Shown piece after piece: positions 9,732 through 18,563 of a stretch of DNA of 64,000 nucleotides. The translations under genes and the position numbers were made by a program. The notes beneath the pieces are model-generated. The model worked only from the letters and a program-made list of their open reading frames with translations, ran no database searches and was not told the DNA's origin. Position 1 is the first letter of the stretch; every line of letters begins with the position of its first letter. The stretch is from Cytobacillus eiseniae (GTDB lineage Bacteria > Bacillota > Bacilli > Bacillales > Cytobacillaceae), in assembly GCF_017874625.1 (NCBI RefSeq), contig NZ_JAGIKZ010000009.1:1-64000 (forward strand). The letters are read 5' to 3'.

Positions 9732-10028
9732 ATGCCTATATTAGTTATATTAATCATTTTCTCATTTGCTTTTTACTTAGTCTACAAAGTAAAATATGTG
9801 CGCAGTAGACGTCCAGCAGAAAGAAAGTGGCTTTCTTCAAAATCAAGCATCGCTCTCGGTCTCTTTGTTGCTTTATTCGGTGTAAACCAGTTCTTTTTAA
9901 ATGGCAACACTGTCACATATATTGTCGCTGTTGTTTTTATTCTAATTGGTGGATTTAGCATATATGCTGGGTTCAAATCGTATAAACATTATTTGCCTCT
10001 TGCTGCAAAAGAAGCGAAAGAAGCGTAA
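9732..10028 (+). CDS. ytpI: YtpI-family membrane protein
   Basis: 98-aa protein with an N-terminal membrane helix (LVILIIFSFAFYLVYKV) and two more hydrophobic segments (SIALGLFVALFGVNQFFL; YIVAVVFILIGGFSIYAGF). It is the syntenic orthologue of B. subtilis YtpI, of unknown function. GGAGG lies 8 nt before the ATG at 9732, which decides the start over an upstream in-frame ATG. A strong terminator follows. Confidence 0.85.
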   Translation: MPILVILIIFSFAFYLVYKVKYVRSRRPAERKWLSSKSSIALGLFVALFGVNQFFLNGNTVTYIVAVVFILIGGFSIYAGFKSYKHYLPLAAKEAKEA

Positions 10029-10041
10029 TTTTCTTATTGCT

Positions 10042-10076
10042 AAAGACGTTCCATTTGGAACGTCTTTTGTTTTTTT
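10042..10076. terminator. terminator after ytpI
   Basis: AAAGACGTTCC/GGAACGTCTTT stem with a long T-run on the + strand; convergent with ytoI. Confidence 0.85.
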
Positions 10077-10101
10077 ACAAACCTTCAGCGATTTTGTTTT
10101 G

Positions 10102-11418
10102 TTATCTTTCAATCAGTTGGCACATCATCATTGCTTTTCCTACGAGTACCCCTTCATTGAATACTTCAACATCGACTTTCCCAAATTTCCTCCCCACTTC
10201 AAGGATTTTCGGGAAAATTTCTAGCATGCTTTCAATTTGAACAGGTTTAATGAAATAGATTGTTATATTCTCAACAACTAAATCACCTTTTTTGTAATTC
10301 CTTAATGCCCTGCTAGCAGCTTCTGTCACAATCGTCGTAAAGACCCCATATGAAATCGCTCCTAGATAGTTAGTCATCTGTGGAGTCACTTCGCATCGAT
10401 AAACATCGTCAGCCTTTGTTTTTCCTCGTGTAAGTACAAGCTGATTCGTTACAATATCATCAATGGTCTCACCGACTTGGGGTTGGCGCTGAATCATCTG
10501 AAGAGCTTTCAGAACATCCTGCCTACTAATAATCCCTTCAAGTCTATTCGAATCATCGACAACAGGAAGTACTTCAATCCCTTCCCATACCATTATATGA
10601 GATGAAGAAGCGACACTTGTCTTTCCGCCAACAGTCATTGGGTTTTTTGTCATGATTTTATCAATAGGTGTTTCAGGACTATGCCCCATAATATCTTTAG
10701 AAGTGACCATACCAACCACTTTGGCGTTTTTATCAATAACAGGAAATCGGCTATGGAATGTTTCACGGTTCACTTTCAGCCAATCAGCGACCCGATCGGT
10801 TACGTTTACACTGATTGTATTCTCGACTGGTGTTAAAATATCCTCTACTAAGACAATTTCTTTCTTGATTAATTGGTCATAAATAGCCCGGTTAATCATT
10901 GTTGCAACAGTAAAAGTATCATAGCTGCTTGAAATAATCGGGAGCTGGAGTTCATCTGCTAGCTTCTTCACACTATCTTCGGTATCAAATCCGCCTGTAA
11001 TTAACACTGCAGCACCAGCTTTTAAAGCTAGCTCATGTGCATTTACACGATTTCCTACAATCAGAAGACTGCCCGCATCTGTATAACGCATCATCGCATC
11101 TAGCTTCATCGCCCCGATAACAAACTTATTCAATGTTTTATGCAGTCCATCTCTTCCACCTAATACTTGACCATCAACAATATTTACTACTTCCGCAAAA
11201 GTGAGCTTTTCAATATTTTCCTTCTTCTTCCGTTCAATTCTTATTGTACCCACACGTTCAATCGTGCTGACATAGCCTTTATTCTCCGCTTCCTTAATTG
11301 CTCGATAGGCCGTTCCTTCACTGACTGTTAATGCCTTGGCAATCTGTCTAACAGATATTTTTTCCCCTACAGGCAGTTCATCGATATATTGTAAAATTTG
11401 TTCATGTTTCGTAGCCAA
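10102..11418 (-). CDS. ytoI: CBS/DRTGG-domain protein YtoI
   Basis: Cytosolic multidomain protein: N-terminal helix-turn-helix (ISVRQIAKALTVSEGTAYRAIKEAE, about 20-45, in pieces), DRTGG-type domain (about 75-180), two CBS domains (about 190-310; MVTSKDIMGHSP and GIISRQDVLKALQ), and a C-terminal hot-dog thioesterase-like domain. CBS domains usually bind adenine nucleotides; the B. subtilis orthologue has no established role. The start is TTG at 11418, 6 nt after AAGGGTG and matching the MATKHEQIL start of B. subtilis YtoI. The 438-aa length is typical. Confidence 0.9.
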   Translation of the reverse strand: MATKHEQILQYIDELPVGEKISVRQIAKALTVSEGTAYRAIKEAENKGYVSTIERVGTIRIERKKKENIEKLTFAEVVNIVDGQVLGGRDGLHKTLNKFVIGAMKLDAMMRYTDAGSLLIVGNRVNAHELALKAGAAVLITGGFDTEDSVKKLADELQLPIISSSYDTFTVATMINRAIYDQLIKKEIVLVEDILTPVENTISVNVTDRVADWLKVNRETFHSRFPVIDKNAKVVGMVTSKDIMGHSPETPIDKIMTKNPMTVGGKTSVASSSHIMVWEGIEVLPVVDDSNRLEGIISRQDVLKALQMIQRQPQVGETIDDIVTNQLVLTRGKTKADDVYRCEVTPQMTNYLGAISYGVFTTIVTEAASRALRNYKKGDLVVENITIYFIKPVQIESMLEIFPKILEVGRKFGKVDVEVFNEGVLVGKAMMMCQLIER

Positions 11419-11521
11419 GACGTTCACCCTTTTTCTCGTATTCCTATAGGTTCATTATAAGGTTAGAAACGCCTGAAATACAATTCGATGTGGAAAAGTC
11501 ATCAATTATATTTATTTACTA

Positions 11522-11764
11522 TTAGAAGGAACGAGCTTTCTTTTTGTTTGTTTGAACAGGCCTTGCTTTCATTCGAGAATTTTTTTTGTTTGGTGAGTAA
11601 AGCATCGCAGTCAAATTACCAGCTATTACGATTAGAGCAAAGGCTAGCCATGAAATAGCGAATATTCCCTCAAGCCCTTCACTGAAAATAGAAAGCCTTG
11701 GCACTGCATAATATAGGAGAAGACCACAGACTAACAAGCAAAGCAAATAACGATTTTTATTCAT
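11522..11764 (-). CDS. small membrane protein, function unknown
   Basis: 80-aa protein with two hydrophobic segments (YLLCLLVCGLLLYYAVP and ISWLAFALIVIAGNLTAML) and a very basic C-terminus (KKNSRMKARPVQTNKKKARS). AAGGAGG followed by two ATGs in tandem; the second (11764) has the better spacing. It stands alone between ytoI and ytkL, with a terminator behind ytkL's gene. I do not recognise it; the positive-inside rule suggests a cytosolic C-terminus. Confidence 0.7.
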   Translation of the reverse strand: MNKNRYLLCLLVCGLLLYYAVPRLSIFSEGLEGIFAISWLAFALIVIAGNLTAMLYSPNKKNSRMKARPVQTNKKKARSF

Positions 11765-11823
11765 CATTAAACCTCCTTGCACTTCTTCTTTAATATTTAT
11801 GCGGACAGGCTGAATTCATGTAT

Positions 11824-11856
11824 AAAAAAAGCGCAGTCAATAGCTGCGCTTTTTTC
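11824..11856. terminator. terminator after ytkL
   Basis: AAAAAAGCGCAG/CTGCGCTTTTTT stem with T-runs in both directions, abutting the ytkL stop. Confidence 0.85.
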
Positions 11857-11857
11857 A

Positions 11858-12538
11858 TTATAATTCAATTGCTTCTCCAACTTCTAAAACCTGACCAATT
11901 CCTTCATCAAGCATTTGAACAAATAAATGTGGATCCTGTTTAATCGGCGGGAACGTATTAAAGTGAATGGGAACAACCTTTTTTGCCCCTAAAATTTTTG
12001 CTGCATAGGCTGCATCCTCTGGACCCATTGTGAAATTATCACCAATCGGCAGGAATGCAAGATCAATTGGATGACGATCACCAATCAGCTTCATGTCTGA
12101 AAATAGTCCTGTATCCCCTGCATGGTAAATTGTTTTTCCTTCTATTGTGAGTAGAATCCCTGCTGGCATCCCTAGATAAATTATTTCATTGTTTTCAGTT
12201 TCTAAACCTGTCCCATGAAAAGCAGGTGTTAGCTTTACTTTTCCAAAATCAAATTCGTAGGCTCCGCCAATACTCATCCCATGTGTATTCACACCTTGCC
12301 ATTCTAAATAGGTAGCCAATTCAAAATTGGCAATGACTAAGGAATTATTTTTCTTTGCTAGTTCAATCGTATCACCTAAATGGTCTCCATGACCATGTGT
12401 CACAAGAATCACATCAGGCTTAACATCCTCAACCTTTAAATCGGTTAAACCATTTCCATTAATAAATGGATCCATTAGAATCGTTTTCCCATTTGCTTCA
12501 ATTTTTACAACAGAATGTCCGTGATAGGATACTTTCAT
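11858..12538 (-). CDS. ytkL: metal-dependent hydrolase, UPF0173 (YtkL)
   Basis: Metallo-beta-lactamase fold hydrolase of unknown substrate. The metal-binding motif [10 protein letters not shown] is at about residues 50-59, with further ligands in [15 protein letters not shown] and PIHFNT. The 226 aa match UPF0173 members (about 227 aa). The frame stays open upstream to 12628, but AAAGGGG 7 nt before the ATG at 12538 and the MKV-HGHS start of the family fix the shorter start. It is probably a single-gene unit. Confidence 0.92.
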   Translation of the reverse strand: MKVSYHGHSVVKIEANGKTILMDPFINGNGLTDLKVEDVKPDVILVTHGHGDHLGDTIELAKKNNSLVIANFELATYLEWQGVNTHGMSIGGAYEFDFGKVKLTPAFHGTGLETENNEIIYLGMPAGILLTIEGKTIYHAGDTGLFSDMKLIGDRHPIDLAFLPIGDNFTMGPEDAAYAAKILGAKKVVPIHFNTFPPIKQDPHLFVQMLDEGIGQVLEVGEAIEL

Positions 12539-12735
12539 TTTCATTCCCCTTTCAGATGCTATGCTATGATAGTCTACTTCAACGGAAATTGATTTTTTCC
12601 TGCCTTTAATTGCAATTGTTCTAACCAAAACATAAGAGGATGTCTCTCAGTGATCGTTTCGATTAATTTCTTAAAGTTTACTTTTACGCTTATAGTTGCT
12701 ACTCTTTTTATATACACATTTAAGGAGGTCTACCT

Positions 12736-13833
12736 ATGAATACACGATTAAATAAGCTATCCGATTGGATGAAAGAAAATGATGTACAAGTATGCTTTGT
12801 TTCTGCACCTGAGAATGTCTTTTATTTTAGCGGATTTTTAAGTGATCCTCATGAACGCCTTCTCGGTTTGGCCGTATTTCAAGAGGAGGAGCCTTTCCTT
12901 GTTTGTCCTGGAATGGAGGTTCCTGACGCAAAGAATGCTGGCTGGAGCAATGAAATTATCGGATATAGTGATATTGAAAATCCTTGGGAGCTTATACATA
13001 AGGCCATCAATAAGCGGATTTCAAACGTATCAAAAGTAGCAATTGAAAAAGAACATATGAATGTAGAACGATATGAAGCAATCTCCGGTCTCTTTACTGA
13101 AGCAACATTCGTTTCAGCTGAAGAAAAGCTAAGAAAACTGCGGATGGTTAAAGATGAGAAAGAGCTTGCATTGATCCGCGAAGCTTGTGAATTAGCTGAT
13201 TTTGCTATTGAAGTAGGATGTGCAGAAATCAAAGAAGGCAAGACTGAGCTTGATGTATTAGCGGCTATTGAATATGCCTTGAAGAAAAAAGGCGTAAATG
13301 AAATGTCATTCTCCACAATGGTTCTCACTGGAGTAAATGGTGCTTCTCCTCATGGCACACCAGGCATGACGAAGATTCAGAAAGGCGATCTCGTTCTTTT
13401 TGACTTAGGTGTCGTCTGGAATGGCTATTGCTCAGATATTACAAGAACGGTTGCCTACGGGGATATTAATGACAAACAGAAGGAAATTTATGATACCGTA
13501 TTAAAAGCACAGCTTGCAGCAGTTGAGGCAAGTAAGCCAGGCGTTGCCTGCTCTGAGGTTGACCTTACTGCAAGAAACATCATTGCGAAAGCAGGCTATG
13601 GTGAGTATTTCCCACATCGTCTCGGTCACGGCTTAGGCATTAGCGTGCACGAGTATCCTTCCTTAACAGAAACAAATTCCTTGTTGCTTGAAGAAGGAAT
13701 GGTGTTCACAATTGAACCTGGCATCTACGTTCCAGACGTTGCTGGTGTTCGAATTGAAGATGATTTAGCCGTAACAAAGAATGGTGTAGAAATTCTAACT
13801 AAATTCCCGAAAGAGCTGCAAATTATAAAATAA
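12736..13833 (+). CDS. Xaa-Pro dipeptidase/aminopeptidase, M24 family
   Basis: Cytosolic metallopeptidase that removes residues before proline in short peptides. A creatinase-like N-terminal domain (1-130) precedes the pita-bread catalytic domain. All five dimetal ligands are visible: two Asp in FDLGVVWNGYCSDITRT, His in HRLGHGLGISVHE, Glu in FTIEPGIYVPD and Glu in GVRIEDD. 365 aa is normal for YpdF/YqhT/PepQ-type enzymes; which of these it matches cannot be settled by eye. TTTAAGGAGG precedes the ATG. Monocistronic, closed by a strong terminator. Confidence 0.92.
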   Translation: MNTRLNKLSDWMKENDVQVCFVSAPENVFYFSGFLSDPHERLLGLAVFQEEEPFLVCPGMEVPDAKNAGWSNEIIGYSDIENPWELIHKAINKRISNVSKVAIEKEHMNVERYEAISGLFTEATFVSAEEKLRKLRMVKDEKELALIREACELADFAIEVGCAEIKEGKTELDVLAAIEYALKKKGVNEMSFSTMVLTGVNGASPHGTPGMTKIQKGDLVLFDLGVVWNGYCSDITRTVAYGDINDKQKEIYDTVLKAQLAAVEASKPGVACSEVDLTARNIIAKAGYGEYFPHRLGHGLGISVHEYPSLTETNSLLLEEGMVFTIEPGIYVPDVAGVRIEDDLAVTKNGVEILTKFPKELQIIK

Positions 13834-13835
13834 TA

Positions 13836-13876
13836 AAAAGGAAAGCTGTCACTCAAATGACAGCTTTCCTTTTTAT
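13836..13876. terminator. bidirectional terminator between the M24 peptidase and the 54-aa gene
   Basis: AAAAAGGAAAGCTGTCA/TGACAGCTTTCCTTTTT long perfect stem between convergent genes. Confidence 0.9.
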
Positions 13877-14037
13877 TTCGTTTCTGCGTCTTCCTGTCCT
13901 GCATCTAGGTCAAAATTCGCATTCGACTGATCAATTACCCCGCTGTTATACACATCCATAATTTGTTCACTTACAATATTTGCCCCATCTTCATCAAAAA
14001 ATAAATTCGCTTTATTTTCAGGTTCACGTTTGTTCAT
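13873..14037 (-). CDS. small acidic protein, function unknown
   Basis: 54-aa reading frame starting MNKREPENKANLFF, rich in Asp, Glu, Asn and Gln and without hydrophobic segments. AAAAGGAGATG lies 5-8 nt before the ATG, a strong ribosome binding site, and the stop falls within the shared terminator hairpin, so this looks like a real monocistronic gene. It is soluble and probably flexible. I do not recognise the family. Expected partners are not evident from the neighbours (M24 peptidase and a stress protein). Confidence 0.65.
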   Translation of the reverse strand: MNKREPENKANLFFDEDGANIVSEQIMDVYNSGVIDQSNANFDLDAGQEDAETK

Positions 14038-14150
14038 CCTGCACATCTCCTTTTATAAGTGAATTAAGACTGACTCTCTTATTGTTCGATTTTTAGCTAC
14101 AGATATACGTCGAATGTTATTGTATAATAAAGGAAAAGGAGGAGATTTAT

Positions 14151-14603
14151 ATGGGTATGAAATATAAGAAGATTCTTGTTGCTGTAGATGGTTCAACTGA
14201 GGCAGAATGGGCTTTTAAGAAAGCGATTGAAGTAGCCAAAAGAAATGATTCATATATCCTGCTAGCTCATATTATCGATACTCGCACGTTTGCAACGGTA
14301 GAAGCCTATGACCGCACGATTGCTGAAAGAGCGGACATGTTTGCAAGAGAATTAATGGAAAAATACAAAAGCGAAGCAATAGAAGCAGGTGTCGCTCAAG
14401 TAGATTTTGTCGTAGACTACGGTTCTCCGAAGATTAAAATTCCAAAAGATATTGCTAAAAAGCATGAAGTAGACCTAATCATTTGTGGTGCTACAGGGAT
14501 GAATGCTGTTGAGCGCTTCTTAATCGGCAGCGTTTCTGAAAATATTACCCGACATGCTCAATGTGATGTATTAGTTGTTAGAACGCATAAGGAAGAGGAA
14601 TGA
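14151..14603 (+). CDS. universal stress protein, UspA family
   Basis: 150-aa cytosolic alpha/beta protein of the ATP-binding UspA type: start YKKILVAVDGSTEAEWAF with the conserved D and S, and the C-terminal nucleotide motif G-2x-G-9x-GS seen in GATGMNAVERFLIGSVS. Such proteins usually form dimers and are induced by stress or growth arrest. AAAGGAGGAG is optimally spaced before ATG, with a TATAAT at 14123-14128. A type A repeat begins directly at its stop codon, separating the gene from its terminator at 14821. Confidence 0.92.
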   Translation: MGMKYKKILVAVDGSTEAEWAFKKAIEVAKRNDSYILLAHIIDTRTFATVEAYDRTIAERADMFARELMEKYKSEAIEAGVAQVDFVVDYGSPKIKIPKDIAKKHEVDLIICGATGMNAVERFLIGSVSENITRHAQCDVLVVRTHKEEE

Positions 14604-14810
14604 ACAAAAGCGCAGGCGCCTCGATCATCGCCGTACAAACTGGAAGGACTGCGACTGAGATAAAGGAAACACGGTGAGCGTAAGCGAACCGATGTTGACT
14701 TATCGTAGGGAGCAGTACTGAAGTTTGATAGGCGATAGGCGCCGAAGCTGGACGTAGACTAAACTACTCATAAAGTTATACACAACGTGCGATTTTATAG
14801 TTTCCTAAAC
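14604..14810 (+). repeat. type A modular repeat, copy A1
   Basis: 207-bp element running from ACAAAAGCGCAGGCGCC to TTTCCTAAAC. The outer stem GGCGCCT/AGGCGCC encloses ATCGCC/GGCGAT and a type A centre; the tail contains TTATACACA at 14776-14784. It starts right after the uspA stop and ends 11 nt before a terminator hairpin. GAACAAAA occurs at both borders. Other full copies are at 32265, 45985 and 59392. Confidence 0.9.
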
Positions 14811-14820
14811 GAGAACAAAA

Positions 14821-14856
14821 TGATGCATGGAGAAGTTTATCCATGCATCATTTTTT
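14821..14856. terminator. bidirectional terminator, uspA / DUF2087 gene
   Basis: GATGCATGG/CCATGCATC stem followed by TTTTTT on the + strand; the DUF2087 stop codon lies within its right flank. Confidence 0.8.
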
Positions 14857-15156
14857 ATCGTCTGTTAAATCCTCATTTACCCAATAATCCCTGCCATCCT
14901 TGCTTCTTTTAAGTAATTGATAATCGATCAAATATCTTCTTAAAAGGGCAAAATCAGCGTAAATACAAGACAATCTTTCATTCACTTCCTTTTCCGAATA
15001 AGTGACTCCACTCTCGAACTTCTTAATTAATTCTAAAAAAATAATGACCTTTCTTTTCTCTTTACTTGGCAGTTCTTTCAGTATGCCATCTTTGAAGAAT
15101 GCTTCCATTGTCTTCGTTCTTTCCACTTCAGTAAACGTGAACTTTTTAATGTACAT
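14848..15156 (-). CDS. DUF2087 domain protein
   Basis: 102 aa. Most of the chain is a DUF2087 domain (LKELPSKEKRKVIIFLEL … YSEKEVNERLSCIYADFALLRRYLIDYQLLKR … GRDYW), a winged-helix-like module often found alone or fused to ArsR- or MarR-like regulators. DNA or RNA binding is plausible but not shown. I place the start at the ATG at 15156, 9 nt behind GAGGAG; the ATG at 15165 is too close. It is a neighbour of the toxin-antitoxin candidate but divergent in type; no functional link is evident. Confidence 0.75.
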   Translation of the reverse strand: MYIKKFTFTEVERTKTMEAFFKDGILKELPSKEKRKVIIFLELIKKFESGVTYSEKEVNERLSCIYADFALLRRYLIDYQLLKRSKDGRDYWVNEDLTDDKK

Positions 15157-15207
15157 TAGCAACATCTCCTCACAGCCATAACTTTTTATCGCATCTCTGC
15201 GATTTCC

Positions 15208-15236
15208 TTCTCATTAAGAATATATTTATGTATAAT
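15208..15236 (+). promoter_or_regulatory. sigma-A-like promoter of the candidate antisense RNA
   Basis: TTCTCA (15208-15213), 17-nt spacer, perfect TATAAT (15231-15236). There is no + strand ORF behind it; transcription would run into the 3' end of the 48-aa gene. Confidence 0.6.
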
Positions 15237-15242
15237 GGATAT

Positions 15243-15376
15243 ATATTAAAGAGAGAAGTGCAGCAAACACTTCTCCCTGCAGCCTCTACCGTCAGGGTGG
15301 CTGGTTGTCAAGTTAAGTTACCTTTTGTGAGAACCCCCCTTAAGCTTGCGACGGCGTAGGGTGGTTTTCTTGTTTT
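15243..15376 (+). ncRNA. candidate antisense antitoxin RNA
   Basis: Predicted transcript of about 134 nt: hairpin GAGAAGTG/CACTTCTC (15253-15275), hairpin CCCTG/CAGGG (15275-15297), and an intrinsic terminator formed by AACC-CCCT/AGGG-GGTT (15332-15366) with TTTTCTTGTTTTC behind it. It is complementary over about 60 nt to the 3' coding end of the 48-aa gene and to its mRNA tail. Promoter, stems and terminator are visible; expression and function are inferred. Confidence 0.55.
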
Positions 15377-15514
15377 CTAGAATGTTCCTCCTAAAGAAAT
15401 ATGCACCAACTTCTCGCATAATCCCTTTCAGAATTTCTCGTAGAATTTCAAGAAATGTTTCCATAATTATCACCTCCCTTCCTTTTCGGAAAGAAGTCTG
15501 ATAACCAACCACCC
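15295..15514. repeat. 16-bp inverted repeat enclosing the 48-aa gene
   Basis: GGGTGGCTGGTTGTCA at 15295-15310 and TGATAACCAACCACCC at 15499-15514 are inverted copies with two differences. In the minus-strand mRNA they could pair end to end with one G·U pair and one mismatch. Confidence 0.8.
15318..15464 (-). CDS. 48-aa candidate type I toxin
   Basis: Small protein beginning METFLEILREILKGIM: an N-terminal amphipathic helix (about residues 1-28) followed by a strongly basic tail (KTTLRRRKLKGGSHKR). GGGAGGTG lies 5 nt before the ATG, partly next to a CTTTCC/GGAAG stem that may hide it. An extended -10 (TGCTAAAAT, 15538-15546) gives a 5' leader of about 67 nt. The leader's GGGTGGTTGGTTATCA can pair with the mRNA's own 3' region (15295-15310), and an antisense RNA overlaps the 3' end. 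This is the layout of Bacillus type I toxins, although the protein does not resemble TxpA or BsrG. An unrelated small protein remains possible. Confidence 0.6.
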   Translation of the reverse strand: METFLEILREILKGIMREVGAYFFRRNILENKKTTLRRRKLKGGSHKR

Positions 15515-15655
15515 AAACAATATTCAGCTGCCATTCTATTTTAGCATACTTATAATCGGAAATTTCTTAATTTTTAATAAAAACAGACTGGAAATAACTA
15601 ATTTATCTGTGTCCAAAGCCAAATGATAAATTCACTTTTTTATTATATAAATACA

Positions 15656-15716
15656 GAAAGCCAAACTATTGTAGAATGCAGTGTTAGCATTTCTAATAAT
15701 AGTTCGGCTTTTTTTA
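15656..15716 (+). terminator. terminator-like hairpin without an adjacent + gene
   Basis: Long imperfect stem, AAAGCCAAACTATT/AATAGTTCGGCTTT with inner AGAATGC/GCATTTCT, followed by TTTTTT on the + strand. It lies 38 nt past the argH stop and may serve argH from the other side, but the T-run favours + transcripts. Confidence 0.6.
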
Positions 15717-15753
15717 ATTTATGAAAACCTTTTTCCCAGCCTCTTTCTATTCA

Positions 15754-17145
15754 CTAATAAACCTCTTGATTCCTATTCAGCAATGCTTTTGCTTTTTCAA
15801 GTGCAATAGCCACTTGCTCAAATCCTGTTCCACCTGCACTATTTCTTCTTTTCACAGCAGTGACAGGATCTAACACTACATATATATCCTCTTCAAAAAG
15901 CGGATTCGCTTTCTGATATTCTGCTAATGGCAAATCACCAAGATAACAGCCTTGCTGGACACATGTTAGCACAAGCATTCCAACAATTTCATGAGCCTCT
16001 CTGAACGGAATCCCTTTATTTGATAGGTAATCAGCAAGTTCAGTTGCATTAGAAAAGTCTGTTCTCGTTGCTTTTTCCATAAAGTCTTTGTTCACCTTCA
16101 TCGTTTGAACCATGCCAGCAAAGATTTTGAGTGAACCTGATACAGTTTTCACTGTATCAAACATGCCTTCTTTATCTTCTTGCATATCCTTATTATAGGC
16201 TAATGGCAATCCTTTAAGTACGGTTAGAAGCCCCATCAAGTTCCCGTAAACCCGACCAGTTTTCCCACGAATTAGCTCTGCCATATCTGGATTTTTCTTC
16301 TGTGGCATAATACTGCTTCCTGTTGCAAAGCTATCATCGAGTTCAATAAACTTAAATTCCTGGCTAGACCAAAGAATGAATTCTTCACTTAATCTTGATA
16401 AGTGCATCATTAAAGTAGATGAATTCGATAAAAACTCTAGAATGAAATCACGATCTGAAACAGCATCCAGACTATTTTCATAAAAGCCATCAAAACCAAG
16501 CAATTCAGCTGTTGCATTCCGATCAATCGGAAAAGTTGTCCCTGCTAATGCACCAGCACCTAATGGAGATAGATTTATTCGCTTTATGCTTTCATTGAAA
16601 CGTTCTTTATCCCTTTCAAGCATCCAGAAATAAGCCATTAAATGGTGAGCAAATGAAATGGGCTGAGCTCTTTGAAGATGTGTATAGCCAGGCATAATCG
16701 TCTCAATATTCATTTCTGCCTGATGGATCAGTGCTTCCTGCATTTCCTGAATGAGTTCAATAATTACACGAACCTGCTTACGCAAGTATAAATGCATATC
16801 TGTTGCCACTTGATCATTTCTGCTTCTTGCTGTATGTAGCTTGCCCCCTACTGGACCAACAAGCTCTGTTAAAAAACTTTCAAGATTCAAGTGAATATCC
16901 TCTAATTTAACCGAGTAAGAAAGCTCCTCATTTTCCGCCTTCTGCTTAAGCAGCTTTAGCCCATCCTTAATCGTGCTTGCCTCTTCATCAGAAATAATTC
17001 CACATGTGGCTAGCATCGTTACATGCGCAAGGCTTCCTTCAATATCTTCCATCACTAATTGTTGGTCAAACGAAATGGAAGCGCCAAATTCATCGACCCA
17101 TTCTTCAGCTGATTTTGTAAATCTGCCACCCCATAGCTTTTTCAC
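15754..17145 (-). CDS. argH: argininosuccinate lyase
   Basis: Last step of arginine synthesis: argininosuccinate to arginine plus fumarate; cytosolic homotetramer. The fumarase/aspartase signature [15 protein letters not shown] is near residue 280, with [13 protein letters not shown] near 105 and TGYTHLQ-type [16 protein letters not shown] near 155. The GTG start at 17145 overlaps the argG stop (GTGA), so the two are translationally coupled. 463 aa is the usual length. Controlled with argG, presumably by the arginine repressor. Confidence 0.98.
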   Translation of the reverse strand: MKKLWGGRFTKSAEEWVDEFGASISFDQQLVMEDIEGSLAHVTMLATCGIISDEEASTIKDGLKLLKQKAENEELSYSVKLEDIHLNLESFLTELVGPVGGKLHTARSRNDQVATDMHLYLRKQVRVIIELIQEMQEALIHQAEMNIETIMPGYTHLQRAQPISFAHHLMAYFWMLERDKERFNESIKRINLSPLGAGALAGTTFPIDRNATAELLGFDGFYENSLDAVSDRDFILEFLSNSSTLMMHLSRLSEEFILWSSQEFKFIELDDSFATGSSIMPQKKNPDMAELIRGKTGRVYGNLMGLLTVLKGLPLAYNKDMQEDKEGMFDTVKTVSGSLKIFAGMVQTMKVNKDFMEKATRTDFSNATELADYLSNKGIPFREAHEIVGMLVLTCVQQGCYLGDLPLAEYQKANPLFEEDIYVVLDPVTAVKRRNSAGGTGFEQVAIALEKAKALLNRNQEVY

Positions 17146-18350
17146 ACGGTCACCTTCTTATTCTTTTGAACAATGCTTTGCACTTTTGTTGGCAGACCCC
17201 AAAGCTTAATGAATCCAACAGCCGCATGATGGTCAAATTCATCCTCTGATGTGTAAGTGGCTAGCTTTTCATCATATAAAGAATATGGCGATTTTCTTCC
17301 TTCGACAATGGCATGGCCTTTAAATAATTTGACTCTTACAGTTCCTGTAACAAAGGTTTGTGTCTCTTGCAGAAAAGCCGCCAAAGCATTTTGCAGTGGA
17401 GAAAACCATAGTCCTTCATAAATAAGCTCTGCAATCTTTTTCTCAATGACTGGTTTGAAATGTGCCACTTCTTTTACAAGTGTTAAATCCTCGAGCTCTT
17501 TATGTGCTTGAATTAAAGTCATTGCTCCTGGACATTCATACACTTCACGTGACTTGATGCCGACAAGTCGATTTTCCACATGGTCAATTCTTCCAACCCC
17601 ATGCTTTCCTGCGAGGGCATTTAATTCTAAAATAAGCTGTGATAGTGGGAATTGTTTTCCATTCAAACGGACAGGTACTCCTTTTTCAAAATCAATTTCT
17701 ACAACATCAGGCGTATCAGGTGCCTCTGCTAAACTAACAGTCAGATCATATGCACCCTCAGGTGGAGCAGCCCATGGATCTTCCAAAATTCCACACTCAT
17801 TGCTTCTTCCCCATAAATTTTGGTCAATAGAGTATGGCGAATCTAAATTAATTGGAATCGGAATATCCTTTTGCTTCGCATATTCAATCTCTTCTTCACG
17901 TGACCATTTCCACTCACGAACTGGAGCCAAAACTTCAAGTTCTGGATTTAATGCTTGGATGGCCACTTCAAAGCGCACTTGGTCATTTCCTTTGCCTGTA
18001 CAGCCATGAGCAACAGCAACTGCGCCTTCCTTTTCAGCAACTTCCACAAGCTTCTTCGCAATAAGCGGACGTGAAAGTGCAGAGATTAATGGATACTTAT
18101 TTTCATAGAGTGCATGAGCTTGCAGGGCCATTAATGCATATTCATTCGCAAATTCTTCCTTAGCATCAATGACATACGATTGTATGGCTCCAACAGTTAA
18201 CGCTTTTTCTTGAATAAACTGAAGATCCTTTCCTTCCCCTACATCTAAACAGCATGCAACCACTGAATAACCTTGATCTCCTAACCATTTAATTGCTACT
18301 GAAGTATCTAAACCGCCTGAATAAGCAAGTACGACTTTCGGATTTGACAT
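17142..18350 (-). CDS. argG: argininosuccinate synthase
   Basis: ATP-dependent joining of citrulline and aspartate to argininosuccinate. The PP-loop ATP motif [15 protein letters not shown] is at residues 8-22; [16 protein letters not shown] and WGRSNECG are the other family signatures. 402 aa, typical. It is the first gene of argGH; GGAGGAAAAAAG stands before the ATG. Two ARG-box-like sequences lie 19-56 nt upstream of the start codon, between promoter and gene, so repression by arginine-bound AhrC/ArgR is likely. Confidence 0.98.
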   Translation of the reverse strand: MSNPKVVLAYSGGLDTSVAIKWLGDQGYSVVACCLDVGEGKDLQFIQEKALTVGAIQSYVIDAKEEFANEYALMALQAHALYENKYPLISALSRPLIAKKLVEVAEKEGAVAVAHGCTGKGNDQVRFEVAIQALNPELEVLAPVREWKWSREEEIEYAKQKDIPIPINLDSPYSIDQNLWGRSNECGILEDPWAAPPEGAYDLTVSLAEAPDTPDVVEIDFEKGVPVRLNGKQFPLSQLILELNALAGKHGVGRIDHVENRLVGIKSREVYECPGAMTLIQAHKELEDLTLVKEVAHFKPVIEKKIAELIYEGLWFSPLQNALAAFLQETQTFVTGTVRVKLFKGHAIVEGRKSPYSLYDEKLATYTSEDEFDHHAAVGFIKLWGLPTKVQSIVQKNKKVTV

Positions 18351-18368
18351 CTTTTTTCCTCCTTATTT

Positions 18369-18406
18369 TATGAATAATTATTCTTATGATGTTATTTTTA
18401 TTCATT
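18369..18406 (-). promoter_or_regulatory. two ARG boxes upstream of argG
   Basis: On the minus strand AATGAATAAAAATAACAT (18389-18406) fits the ArgR/AhrC consensus CATGAATAAAAATKCAAK closely, and a second weaker box around TGAATAATTATTC follows (18370-18387). Just upstream a TGA-TATCTT extended -10 and TTGATT -35 (16-nt spacing) form a plausible promoter. Confidence 0.7.
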
Positions 18407-18563
18407 TATATTTAATAAGATATCACACTTTAAAAATAAATCAATATTTATCCGTACAAATGTATAAATATTTAATCATCTGATTTTCCACTATCAAAAG
18501 TGGTGGCAATATTAAGAATATAGTAGAATAGAAGTAACCTATTTGTTGGAGGATTATGCAATC

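Noticed and set aside
15318-15512. 64-codon form of the small toxin gene starting at 15512
   Set aside because: The upstream start has no ribosome binding site and would cover the structured leader; GGGAGGTG marks the ATG at 15464.
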